Both the position numbers and the translations under genes were made by a program. Shown here piece after piece: positions 52,125 through 61,530 of a stretch of DNA of 64,000 nucleotides. Within the stretch, counting starts at the first letter, position 1. Each line of letters begins with the position of its first letter. The notes beneath the pieces were generated by a model. The model had not been told where the DNA came from and did no database searches. It was given only the letters and a program-made list of their open reading frames with translations. Source of the stretch: Yarrowia lipolytica (taxonomy: Eukaryota > Ascomycota > Dipodascomycetes > Dipodascales); the NCBI RefSeq assembly GCF_001761485.1, contig NC_090774.1:2294001-2358000 (forward strand), written 5' to 3'.

Positions 52125-53272
52125 AACTTTTGCTACAAGATGCTGGACAAGCAAAGGAGGCCTTGGCCAAGTGCAAGTAGCTACAAGTAGTGCGTTCCAG
52201 TGCCAGAAGCCCTGGACTCTGTCATCTGACCCTGTGGAGCCACCGCTGAGGCTAAGAGCCGTTTTATTTTTGTCTTCCGTTGCTTTTCGCTACATCCACC
52301 CGCCGTTGTGCACTGCCTCGCTCGCCAAAATCAATGTATCGGGCTCCGGGACAGCCCACAGCTGGGTAGCGAGCGACAGTCAGCAGGGAGCAACGAGAGC
52401 AACCTGTGAGCAGTGTGCGTGAGAGCAAGGCACGGGAAACGGGCCCAAAACGGACCCAAAACGCTCCATTTTTGTCGCCATGTGGGTCGAGGCGCAGTCC
52501 GGAGCTCAACTCCAGGTTGAGACCATTAAATTCCGTATACACACTTGTCCCTCTCCCTTCCACAAACATCCCCCCCCCTGGCAGTATACGAGCTCACCTC
52601 AACTCCAAGGCCAATATATCAATATAGCGTGTCGGTCTATGCTGTTTGAGATATCTCCGAAATTTAAATCCGCCGATGTAGTGCACTTGCAGCAAGGCGG
52701 TGGCGTCACTCGGCAACGCCGGGAAATAGGGATGGAGAGCGCGAGGACGCGGCTTGGGGGGAGGCGGACGACTGCGGGGGCCATTGGCACCGTCGAAACC
52801 TGTGGAACCCCTCGGAACCTCCCCAACCATTGTCGCTCGAATGGAGCTCTCGTTTGACTTTGTCTTTTCCTGGCCCCTATTTCTTGCCAATTAGTTTGCC
52901 CTATTTCTCTAAAAAAGCCAGGGCTGAAAAAGAGCTTATGCACGGTGTAAAGTTTAAATGTACATGTTGGCCTCTTTGGGCAGTGGACGCATTAAACTCT
53001 GCAAACTTAAGGTCGCAGCTGAGATGCACCATGTGCCCAGATAAAGACAAGCAGCGGGCGAGTCTAAATAAAAGTATTATGTCATTGCCGAAGTCATCCA
53101 CGCACAAAGTCAAGTCATTATCTTCGGTGACTTTGCTCCTTTTTTTTTTTTTTCCCTTTTCTCGCTCACCCTATTTCATACTCCCGGCGCCCACATCACT
53201 CAAACACAAACACAAACACAACCACCAGCCCACACACACACCTCCGCTAGCCACCGGATCCTCTCAGCAGCA

Positions 53273-55354
53273 ATGAAAGTGTCCATTCTCCTAGCAGCGG
53301 CTACTGCAGCCTCCGCAATTGCTCTCCCACAACTCCACAGACGTCACGAGGGACATGATGAGACAGAAGCCACGGGCATCACCAACACACCCCACAGTAA
53401 CGACAAGACAAACATCAACGATATCAACGATAACAACGATGCAACCTCGCCATCAGCACATAGCCATAGCAATACCCACAGCGGCAACTCGACACACGAC
53501 AATGAAGACATGATGGAACCCAACCCAGCATCAATGAACGGAGGCCACCACTCCCACGGCCTGCCCATTCTGGCGCACCCCGAAAAACTCGAGCCCCAGC
53601 AGCTGGCGTACTGGACCGCCTACGACCCCACCAACTTCTTCAACACAGAAACCCCCGGCCAGAGCCTTCTCACCTGGCACATCCTCATGGTGGCCACCGC
53701 TTGGATCGGCGTCTATCCCATCGCGGTGATGTTGTCGTCGGCCAAATCGGGCCTGTACCTCCCGGTCCAGACCGCCCAAGTGGTCATGGTGGCGCTCGGA
53801 GCCATTTTCCTAGGCATGTACGGATCGTCCCCCGAGGTGGAAAAGATGTACCCCGGCGCCATCTACGGAAAGTTTACCGTGCTCGTTCTCATCCTGTCGC
53901 TGGTGCACTACCTGGCGGCCCTGCTGACCTCGCTCGCCTACCGAGACACCACACCCAACGATAGCGACCCCCGCCAGCTGGCCGAGGCGTTCCAGCTGCA
54001 GCCCTACCACCGGGTCAGCGACTCCGACTCAGACCACACCCTCAATGGCACTCCCTCCGCGACCCCCTCCGTTCCCCAGCCCTCCAAGTTCCGAATCTCC
54101 GAAGACGCCGAGGACGATACCCCCATGTCTCCCTGCCAGTACTACGGAGACGACGAGTGTGGAGGAGCCGAGGCTGCTTCTTCGTCCTCGATGCGGCCCC
54201 AGCCCTTTGAGCAGAAGATGGAGGACAAGTGGGTCGCACGGCTGATGGCCAACTCCCATGTCAGCAGCACCGTCGACCGGTTCGGAGCCCTGGCCAACTT
54301 TGTGCACACCTACCTCCAGGGCATTATGCTGCTCGTGGCGTTTGCATACGTGATCTGCGGCGTGGTGACTGGCTGTCGCCTAGGCATGGGCCACAATGTG
54401 TTCAACATTCTCGCTCACTTTATCAAGGGCGGTGTCTTCACCGTGCTCGGTCTCTTCACCTTTGCTCGTTACGTCGGCGTCTTCACCGACAAGGGCTGGG
54501 CCTGGAACCTGAACCAGGAGCAGGTCAACAGCGTCAAGATGCTGCATTCTCGAAGCAGGGCCAACTCGCGCGGTTCTCGACGACGAGCGCGATCTTCTCC
54601 CCCCGCTCCCACCAAGATGACTGCTCTGTCTGTGGCTCGAACCGCAGTTTCCAAGGTGTTTGGCGTGCTGGCCTTCCTCAAGCCCCAGTCCTTCACGTTT
54701 GAGTTTGTCGAGTCCGCGCTCATTCTCATTTACGGCGTGCCCAACATCTTCATGGAGCACCTCGCTTCTAAGGACGGTCATTGGACGCCCGCAGACCTGC
54801 AGCATGCCTCCATTGCCTTCATGTTCATTGGCGGCGGTCTGTCTGGCGTGCTGCTCGAGTCTGCCCTGGTGCGAAAGCTTCTGAGCTCCAAGACGTACCC
54901 CATGTCCTTTAACCCCTTCCCCGCGCTCACCATTTTCTGGACCGGCATTCTCATGTCCCAGCACGCCCAGGCGCTGCCTCTGTCCACTGCTATCCACACC
55001 CAGTGGGGCTACCTGCTGGCCATTGGCGCCGTCTTCCGAGGAATCACCTACTTGCAGTACTTTATCGTGTACTCGCAGGCTCTGGCTCGACTTGACGGGG
55101 GTGCTGAGATGAATGTGGACCAGCTGACTCTGCCCAGCCGTCCCTTCACGGAAATTGTGGCATCCTTCTGTCTCATTTCTGGTGGTCTGGTATTCATGCA
55201 GAGCAACCGAGAGACGGTCGAGGCGTTTGTTTACCGGGGCATTGACTCCATGTTCACTCTCAACGTGACTGTGGGCGTCACCTCGTTCATCATGGCATGG
55301 GAGCTTGTGGTTCTTGCCATCAAGGGCTGGGCTTCTCGACGGAAGCGAGTTTAA
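53273..55354 (+). CDS. YTP1: YTP1-like polytopic membrane protein
   Basis: This 693-residue fungal membrane protein has two recognisable halves. An N-terminal DUF2427-type part includes HPEKLEPQQLAYWTAYDPTNFF and the first membrane helices. A C-terminal YTP1-type part includes SFTFEFVESALILIYGVPNIFMEHL and GAVFRGITYLQYFIVYSQ. A signal peptide is visible at 1-18 (MKVSILLAAATAASAIA). A His/Asn/Thr-rich luminal segment (about 24-100) follows, which might bind metal ions. About ten hydrophobic helices are present. A Ser/Pro-rich loop and a basic loop (RANSRGSRRRARSS) separate the halves. Molecular function is unknown for the family. The protein is longer than S. cerevisiae Ytp1 because of the loops. 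Confidence 0.82.
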   Translation: MKVSILLAAATAASAIALPQLHRRHEGHDETEATGITNTPHSNDKTNINDINDNNDATSPSAHSHSNTHSGNSTHDNEDMMEPNPASMNGGHHSHGLPILAHPEKLEPQQLAYWTAYDPTNFFNTETPGQSLLTWHILMVATAWIGVYPIAVMLSSAKSGLYLPVQTAQVVMVALGAIFLGMYGSSPEVEKMYPGAIYGKFTVLVLILSLVHYLAALLTSLAYRDTTPNDSDPRQLAEAFQLQPYHRVSDSDSDHTLNGTPSATPSVPQPSKFRISEDAEDDTPMSPCQYYGDDECGGAEAASSSSMRPQPFEQKMEDKWVARLMANSHVSSTVDRFGALANFVHTYLQGIMLLVAFAYVICGVVTGCRLGMGHNVFNILAHFIKGGVFTVLGLFTFARYVGVFTDKGWAWNLNQEQVNSVKMLHSRSRANSRGSRRRARSSPPAPTKMTALSVARTAVSKVFGVLAFLKPQSFTFEFVESALILIYGVPNIFMEHLASKDGHWTPADLQHASIAFMFIGGGLSGVLLESALVRKLLSSKTYPMSFNPFPALTIFWTGILMSQHAQALPLSTAIHTQWGYLLAIGAVFRGITYLQYFIVYSQALARLDGGAEMNVDQLTLPSRPFTEIVASFCLISGGLVFMQSNRETVEAFVYRGIDSMFTLNVTVGVTSFIMAWELVVLAIKGWASRRKRV

Positions 55355-56325
55355 GGATTACGAGTCGGGAATCGCGAGTGAGGATTTCTGCCATTGAGGT
55401 CAGCATTGTTCTGGCTGTGGAAATAATTGGGGGGGGGGGGAGGGGAGAGAAGGGCCGGGATTGGTCGCGTCCGGTGTCTCTCTCCCATGGCTTTGGTTGG
55501 CCCTCAGGAAATACCCGAGACGACGAGGAGGGGCTTTTATTGCTGAAACCCGACGATGACAGGGACGCAGACGTTTCTAGTCGTCCTAATAACACCACCA
55601 CCTATAGGTTCTTAGCATTCTTTACTTTTTTATCTGCATTTGCTAATTTTGGTCTCGGTTCTGAAATGAATTGAGCACTTGATGTAATATAACTATTGAT
55701 ATTGACAATACCGACGAGTAGAGAAGGGTCTTTCTGTAGGAGGAGTGAGGAAGTGGTCAGTTGACGTGAAGGAATACGTGATTATGGCGCCGGTCCATCT
55801 TTGTTTCAGTGTAGCATGTAACCGTGACTGGTGTTAGCAGTGTTTGTTTAGTTCATGTTACATTTTTTAGACTACACTTGTTGTATCTACGAGATACCGT
55901 GATATCGCCCTTTGGCAAGTTGCAGTTGCATTTTTCCTCATCGGTGCACCGCCACAGATATAAATAACTGGGTGGCGACGGTCGTTCTTTTGTGTTTTTT
56001 GACGGGTCTGTGTTTGCATTGATTAGGCAGGGTGGAGATGTGATTGTACTTGGGTGTTGGTCGTTTAGTTAGGTTGTTAAGTATTGTAGTTATGGTGTGG
56101 GGGTATCTTTGGTCGGTTGCCTGCGGTCCGCGCATCGGTCCAAGCACCGTGGAACTGTCGTATTGCGGCCGTATATCGTGGCACAGCCCTGAATCATGTC
56201 CGTGGCAGTCTCATCATGTGCCTCTTGTCTCAGAGGTACTTGATGGCTGTACAAGTCATTGCTCGTCTCCACATCTTAAAATAGCATGTGGAGACCAAGA
56301 CAGTGGGGGTTGGGGCAGAGAAGGA

Positions 56326-56357
56326 GGGGGTTTTTGGGGGTTTGGGGGTGTTGGGGG
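56326..56357 (+). other. G-quadruplex motif
   Basis: Four runs of five guanines (56326-56330, 56336-56340, 56344-56348, 56353-56357) are separated by 5, 3 and 4 bases. This satisfies the usual G-quadruplex rule with long tetrad stacks on the plus strand. Confidence 0.75.
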
Positions 56358-56364
56358 TTGGGAT

Positions 56365-56500
56365 GGGTGTCACGGGGTTGTTTTGGGTGTCAACGTGGTT
56401 TTTTGGGTGTCACGTGGTTTGGTTGTGGTGTTCACGTGGTTGGATGGGTGTCACGTGGTTTTTTGGTGTCACGTGGTTGTTTGGGTGTCACGTGACTGGT
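56365..56500 (+). promoter_or_regulatory. Array of CACGTG boxes at about 20-bp spacing
   Basis: About seven units of a roughly 20-bp repeat (GGGTGTCACGTGGTTTT) are present. The first two carry decayed cores; the next five have intact CACGTG at 56411, 56433, 56452, 56470 and 56489 (spacing 22, 19, 18, 19). CACGTG is a bHLH-factor site. The nearest intact downstream gene, KEI1, starts 2 kb away, so a direct promoter role is uncertain. Confidence 0.6.
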
Positions 56501-56629
56501 TGTGGCGCTTTTCTTCCCGTTTTCCCGTTTTCCGCTATTTCCGGCTTCGAGTGTTCTGATGCACCAAGCCATTGGCTATGGTGATCTGGGTCTCGGCGTG
56601 TCTGCTGCGAGATGTTCTCTTCCACCAAT

Positions 56630-58090
56630 ACGTCAACGATGGAGATGAGAATGAATGGAGCCGGGCATTATCAAAGTGTGGGGTACTCGAGGTCCCTCCA
56701 GCTTTCCACTGTTGAAGCCCACTCTCCACAGCTTGTCACAGATGCTCACCGCCATAGAGAAGTTGTTGTGCTGGCCATAGTGGTAGAGAGCAATGGCGTA
56801 TGTGATTCCGGTCTCGCATGAGCTCTAGAATTGGACACGTCTGCACCTGCTTTGGGCGTCGTGTCAGGTTAGCCAGCTTGATGACATGGCCAGGCACAGA
56901 GTGCGACAGACTCTCCAGCCCCTGCAGACGGCAGTCTTGTATGTTCGTAGCTTGGAAGAGGAGTATCTCTCACCTAGTCGTCCACATTTTCCAGCAATTG
57001 CCGTACAGAATGGGTGTGATGGCCCCATCTGACAGCGCTGCCATGGGCTGGTAATGCCCGCCGCTTACCTGACCTCCCTGGTGATGTCAAGACCCGTCTC
57101 CAGGGTCGAGCACCTGTCCCGGGCGAGACTTCAACACTGGCTGAGGCCGTTTGTCATTCTGCGAGAAGGGGGTTGTTATGCTAACCCAACCCTGCTGTCC
57201 CTGCCGGCAAGACTTCAACACTGGCTTGAGGCTTTTTGTCATTCTGCGAGAAAGAAAACCCGCTGCCCTTCTTCAAGGGAGGGGCCGCTTGAGGTGCTGT
57301 GTTCATCACCCCCGTTCGGCTGCTCAGGGCTGCCTACGAGATTGCTGCATAACCTGCTGTCTCTGCCCGTCCTCCTCCTCCTCCTCCTTCGACCATAGAT
57401 CTAGAACGCCCTCGACATCTGTTGGATATCGACAACTTCGAAGCCGTACGCTTGCCACTGGAATGGTAATCGCATCAAAGAATCTATGCGGGAGCAATAA
57501 TGGTTTGTAGAGTGCAAGATTTTGATGCCCTTCTGGTGGCAACTACCTGGCTAGCCTTGTGAGCGTTGAACTGGACAATTGATCCTTGATCCTTGGTACG
57601 ATATGTACTGTACATCAGTAGCTGATGTTCACCAGACCCGAGGTACAAGATGATACTTCCACAATGCATCTTGCGACGACTAGAGTATGTACTGTACTTG
57701 GTCAAGTCGAGTAGTTCGATCTGAAAGGCATACAGCCATATCGCAACGGTTTTGGCCAAGTGTGATATACTCCACGAAGTGCTCGGAGCTCAAGTCACAG
57801 TGTCCAACATGTTTCAACTGCCTGACTTGACTTCGTTCTGACATCAGAGTACACTCCAAACGACCTGCGCTACAGAAAAGCAACAAGAATTGTACATGTT
57901 GGGGATCAGCGCGCAATTGTGAACCCATTGGTGAACTTTTCCACCCCGTTTGCGTCGAAGAGCCCAGTTGAGATGCTCTCTTCGTGGCAAGTAGTATACC
58001 GTCTCGTCTACTACGTCTCGGCTCATCATCTTGCATTGATCTGGAGTGAACTTCCGAGGCATGTCGGTGATATCGCACGGTAGACACTCT
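56630..58090 (-). pseudogene. Decayed protein-coding relic of unknown family
   Basis: Reading leftwards on the minus strand, protein-like stretches follow one another in order but in different frames. The first, at 57844-58090, contains TDMPRKFTPDQCKMMSRDVV and YYLPRREHLNWALRRK, faintly like an F-box start. A middle stretch at about 57500-57760 contains IVQFNAHKASQVVATRRASK. Later stretches near 56970-57060 contain GHYQPMAALSDGAITPILYG, and near 56640-56820 ALYHYGQHNNFSMAVSICDK. Their composition looks protein-like, while the gaps between them are non-coding. About four or more breaks are needed to explain it. Family and original function are unknown; an element-derived gene is not excluded. 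Confidence 0.4.
57123..57254 (+). repeat. Direct duplication of about 46 bp
   Basis: The segment beginning GCGAGACTTCAACACTGG at 57123 is repeated at 57207 (GCAAGACTTCAACACTGG) and continues alike through TTTGTCATTCTGCGAGAA. The copies are about 90% identical, 84 bp apart. Confidence 0.8.
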
Positions 58091-58260
58091 CAGACCCTCA
58101 AAGTACTGTACTAATAGTCCTGACTGGGTCTCATGGTGGTTCGAAAGACCCATCTACCATCTTCATAACATTCACTATCGATACTCCTCCACCCAACTCC
58201 TCCACACAAGTCACGGGCCCCAACTGGCAAGTCACGTGTGCTCAGCTGGCAACCAAAGAG

Positions 58261-58350
58261 AAACAACAGACTGAAACAACAGACGGAAACAACAGACGGA
58301 AACAACAGACGGAAACAACAGACGGAAACAACAGACGGAAACAACAGACT
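58261..58350 (+). repeat. 13-bp tandem array AAACAACAGACGG
   Basis: Seven copies of a 13-bp unit are present, the inner five identical. The array ends 160 bp upstream of the KEI1 start, so it lies in the promoter or 5' leader. Near-identity of units indicates recent expansion. Confidence 0.92.
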
Positions 58351-58510
58351 TGTCTGCGCTCGCACCGACTCGCCTCTCCTATCCCCCTATACTAAACTGA
58401 GCTACCCTAACCCGCCAAAATATTACCAAACCCAGAAGACCAACACGCAACCAGTGTGAAAGGCAAAACGCGCTGTTGACAACACCTCCCCGACAATATC
58501 TCCTTTGACC

Positions 58511-59650
58511 ATGGCCCGCCGAAGCTTTCTGCCCGAGTCGTTTCTGTGGATCTTCCCCCTGCAACAGGCCGCCGAGCTGATCATCGCGCTGGCGCTCTTC
58601 AACAAGGCGTACGGGCTCTATGCCCTTCTGTGCGCCTTCATCACGCCGCTCTCCTTCACCCAGGTGGTGATGGCGCTGGTTTCGCTGGCGCTGGTGTTCC
58701 CCTACGCCATGTCCATCCCCGTGATCCGCGCTCTGCCCGTCACGGGCTCGGGCCCGGGCGCCCTGGCCTCCACCATGGCCTCCATCTCCCCCTCCACCAT
58801 GTCTCCCAAAGACATCATCAACAAAATCCCCATAGTGCTGCTGGCCTGCGTGCTCTACACCTTTGACCTGGTGCTGACCATCTTCAGCGGCGTCATTTTC
58901 GCCCACGACTGGGCCGAGGACTGCGAGGAGTGCGACGCCGCCGCCGCCGCCAGCACCGCTGCTTCCGTGTCGGCGACCCTGTCAGACGCCGTGTCTGCCA
59001 CCGCCACTGCCACCGCCACTGCCACCGCGTCGGTAGTCTCGTCGGCCGCATCTGCCGCCACCTCCGCCGTGTCGTCGGCTGTCTCGTCGGCCGCGTCTGC
59101 TACGTCTGCCCTCGTGTCTGCTGCCACCTCCTCCGCCCTCAACGTGGCGACCTCGTCCGTGTCTCCCGACGACGAAATGCGCGTCCGTTTCGGTCTGCGT
59201 GACGCCACAGACAGAGACCTGTCGCTGGACTCGGCGTCGCGAGGCCAGGAAACCGCCGCCACCATCATCATCGCCGTCTTCCTGCTACTGGTGCGCATCT
59301 ACTTTGCCCTGCTGCTGCTGTCGTACGGCATCAAGCTGCGGGCCTTGCTCAAACAGCTCAAAACCAACCAGACACAGCTCCAGACCCACGGCCACGGCAG
59401 CCGGCTCTCGGTGCCCGAGGCAAACCCTCTGCGTCCGTGGGCACAGAGCCGCCCCTCCATCGGCGGAGGAGGCATCATGGAGCCCAACCCGGGAGCCGGC
59501 GACACAGACCCCATCCAGGGCACGGACTTTGGGCCCTACTCGCCCGACCGCTCGGTCCCGTACTATCTGGACTCTCTTTGGCGGTCGTTTGCGTTGAAGT
59601 CCTTTGATTTCATTTCCGGACAGAAGACGTCGAGAGATGGCGTCTACTGA
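58511..59650 (+). CDS. KEI1: Inositol phosphorylceramide synthase regulatory subunit Kei1-like
   Basis: Kei1 binds the catalytic subunit Aur1 and is needed for inositol phosphorylceramide synthesis and its Golgi location. The 379-residue product begins MARRSFLPESFLWIFPLQQAAELIIALALFNK, matching the N-terminal helix and LNK motif of the family. Further helices are seen at about 38-72 and 106-131 (VLLACVLYTFDLVLTIFSGVIF) and at about 249-276. The C-terminus SVPYYLDSLWRSFALKSFDFISG also fits. An unusual Ala/Ser/Thr/Val-only linker fills about residues 143-216. Yeast Kei1 is much shorter, so this loop is an expansion. The ATG at 58511 is the first of the frame. Confidence 0.78.
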   Translation: MARRSFLPESFLWIFPLQQAAELIIALALFNKAYGLYALLCAFITPLSFTQVVMALVSLALVFPYAMSIPVIRALPVTGSGPGALASTMASISPSTMSPKDIINKIPIVLLACVLYTFDLVLTIFSGVIFAHDWAEDCEECDAAAAASTAASVSATLSDAVSATATATATATASVVSSAASAATSAVSSAVSSAASATSALVSAATSSALNVATSSVSPDDEMRVRFGLRDATDRDLSLDSASRGQETAATIIIAVFLLLVRIYFALLLLSYGIKLRALLKQLKTNQTQLQTHGHGSRLSVPEANPLRPWAQSRPSIGGGGIMEPNPGAGDTDPIQGTDFGPYSPDRSVPYYLDSLWRSFALKSFDFISGQKTSRDGVY

Positions 59651-60414
59651 TTGGCCCCAGAGACACCTGGCGGTCGCACAGACACAGAGACTGGGCATCG
59701 CCAACAAAATCAAAGAGACCGGAAGATTGTGCCCGCGTCTTGAACGATACCACTTATGCATATAAATAGAAAGTACACTCGTTATGTAGTAATATAGCTA
59801 ATTAGCTGAGGGTACGGGTACAACGACCGCTAGGTCCAAGTACCGGAACCAGCACCAACACGGCACCAATAGCCCCATTGCACCATCATTCTTGCCGTGT
59901 ATGTCAAATGTCATTCGGTGTTCAAGTCGCAATGACTTGTACCCATATAAGTACTTGTTGGAAGGCATTTCTAAGTCCTTTGATTCCTGGGAGATACCGG
60001 AGATGATTTATCTCTCAAGTTGTACTACTTGTAAGGATATAAGAGATGAAGACTTCGATCTCGACGACGACCATGCCGTTTCAGTCTTATGACACTGGTA
60101 GAGTCAGCAATGGTTATAGATTGATCATTCTCAGTGACTCTAGTGGTTCATGTTACCACAAGTTTCGTACAGTTTAGTTCAATATAGCTTATAGATGTCT
60201 TTGGCGACGAGAAAGGGGCTCGTATTAGCTAGTCTAGGGAACGAATGTCCCTTTTGTAGGGCATGTACTATCCATGAACATGTTTCGTCGCTGTCGTCGC
60301 TGTTCGTCGCTGTCGTCGTTGTTCGTCGCTGTTTGTCATTGTTGGTCGTTGTTGGTCGCTGTTCGTCATGGTTGCCATAGTTGTCATGGTTGTCATGGTT
60401 GTCATTGTCAAAGC
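59651..60414. other. Convergent 3' region KEI1/dehydrogenase
   Basis: This spacer holds 3' UTRs, TACTTGTA-like words (59936-60030) and a GTCGCTGTT-type minisatellite at its right end. A 66-codon open frame at 59892-60092 with an acidic end has no recognisable domain. Confidence 0.5.
60284..60408 (+). repeat. GTCGCTGTT/GTCATGGTT minisatellite
   Basis: About 14 imperfect units of mainly 9 bp (GTCGCTGTT, GTCGTTGTT, GTCATGGTT) stand in tandem, ending 7 bp from the dehydrogenase stop codon. They therefore lie in its 3' UTR. Confidence 0.85.
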
Positions 60415-61530
60415 TCAATTGACAGGATGAAGACCAGGACCGCCGTTCAGGACATTTTCAATGTTGTCAATCACATTGAGCTCGGCCGCCAGGGCATTGT
60501 CCTCGGTTCCACTGCCCAGATGGGGCAGCAGTTGGATATCCCACCGCCCAAATAGCTTGGGATTGACAAACGGCTCACCCACCTGGACGTCGAGGCCTGC
60601 GGTGGCAATCTGTTTGGAGCCCAGCGCCTCGAGCAGATCGTCTTCGTTGATGAGAGTGCCTCGACCAATGTTGACGATGGACGCTCCTCGGGGCATGAGG
60701 TTCAGGGTCCGTTTGTTGACAATGTTGAGGGTGTCTGCTCCTCCGGGGAGCGCCAGAATGAGCTGGTCCGAAGCGGCGCACAGATCGTCAAAGGAGGAGT
60801 GGAAGATGAGGTCTGAGGGGAGATTTGAGGCCGCCAGCTCCTCAGCGCTCAGCTCGGATCGCTTGTAGTAGTGAATTTCGACCCCCAGAGGCGCCAAGCG
60901 TCGCACAATGGCCTTTCCAATGTTCCCGAGTCCCGCCACGCCCACCGCCCGGTTTCGGCACATTCTGGCGGGTCCTTTCGCGGTGAGATCTCCAAAGGCG
61001 AATCCTGAGGGCGGACCACCGAGAACCTGGCCCGAAGCGGGGTCAAACTCGCCCTGCGCCACCACACGCCGCGCGTCGATCGAGTTCTTCTCTCTCTGGA
61101 ACGAGCCCTCAAACAGGGGGATTTTGCGCATGCATCCAATCGACAGATAGAGCGCAATGTCCGCGACCTGCTCGCCGCTGTGAGAGGGCTCCATCGACGG
61201 AGTGTTGGTCACAATGATGCCACGTTTCCGGAACGCAGCAACGTTGAACTGGTCGTACCCCGTGGCACAGAGAGCCACCACCTTGAGACTCGCCGGCAAC
61301 TGGGCAATCTCCTCCTCGGTCTTGAGGCCTCCCATGGCGTAGAATGCCGGCCAGGAGCAAAACAGACCCTCCACGTTGGCCAGAGGACCGCCGGGTAGAC
61401 AGTCTTTGAACAGCTCCTCCTTGGTGGCAGGCACGGGGTAGAAGATGGTGTTGAAGTGTTCCAGCCGGCTCAGAACCTGGTCGAACCGCGACGTCCCTCC
61501 CGCTAGCGCAATGGTTGGTTTCGTAGACAT
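60415..61530 (-). CDS. D-isomer-specific 2-hydroxyacid dehydrogenase
   Basis: This 371-residue NAD(P)-dependent enzyme of the D-2-hydroxyacid dehydrogenase superfamily is related to glyoxylate/hydroxypyruvate reductases such as yeast Gor1. The nucleotide-binding glycine motif is GVAGLGNIGKAIVRRL. The catalytic triad positions are present: Arg in NIGRGTLINEDDL, Glu in AGLDVQVGEP, and His in LLPHLGSGTED. The N-terminal catalytic half carries VVALCATGYDQFNVAAFRKRGI. Basic residues after the binding fold (YYKRSEL) hint at NADPH preference, an inference. The ATG at 61530 (MSTKPTIALAGG) starts the protein. No peroxisomal C-terminal signal is seen. The true substrate is unknown. Confidence 0.92.
   Translation of the reverse strand: MSTKPTIALAGGTSRFDQVLSRLEHFNTIFYPVPATKEELFKDCLPGGPLANVEGLFCSWPAFYAMGGLKTEEEIAQLPASLKVVALCATGYDQFNVAAFRKRGIIVTNTPSMEPSHSGEQVADIALYLSIGCMRKIPLFEGSFQREKNSIDARRVVAQGEFDPASGQVLGGPPSGFAFGDLTAKGPARMCRNRAVGVAGLGNIGKAIVRRLAPLGVEIHYYKRSELSAEELAASNLPSDLIFHSSFDDLCAASDQLILALPGGADTLNIVNKRTLNLMPRGASIVNIGRGTLINEDDLLEALGSKQIATAGLDVQVGEPFVNPKLFGRWDIQLLPHLGSGTEDNALAAELNVIDNIENVLNGGPGLHPVN

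Larger units (their letters stand above)
49537..53272. other. Gene-poor 3.7-kb region GEA-YTP1
   Basis: No gene is supported. Contents are a perfect hairpin at 50255, a 10-bp array at 51140, TGCAT/GTGCA-rich sequence at 51229-51300, a GTGCAA hexamer repeat at 52089 and CTACAAGTAG at 52181-52190. A T-run (53138-53155) and an ACAAACACAA-rich leader precede the YTP1-like gene. Confidence 0.5.
55355..58510. other. Intergenic region YTP1-KEI1
   Basis: This 3.2-kb region holds a G12 homopolymer (55429-55440), a G-quadruplex motif and CACGTG array (56326-56500), a decayed protein-like stretch on the minus strand (56630-58090), a 46-bp duplication (57123 and 57207) and a 13-bp array (58261). No intact gene is seen. 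Confidence 0.55.

Noticed and set aside
56044-56559. 171-codon Gly/Val/Trp-rich plus-strand frame
   Set aside because: It is the translation of the G-rich quadruplex and CACGTG array; repeats lacking stops explain its length.
59892-60092. 66-codon frame with an acidic C-terminus near the KEI1 3' end
   Set aside because: Short, no domain, and inside a convergent 3' region; chance is sufficient.
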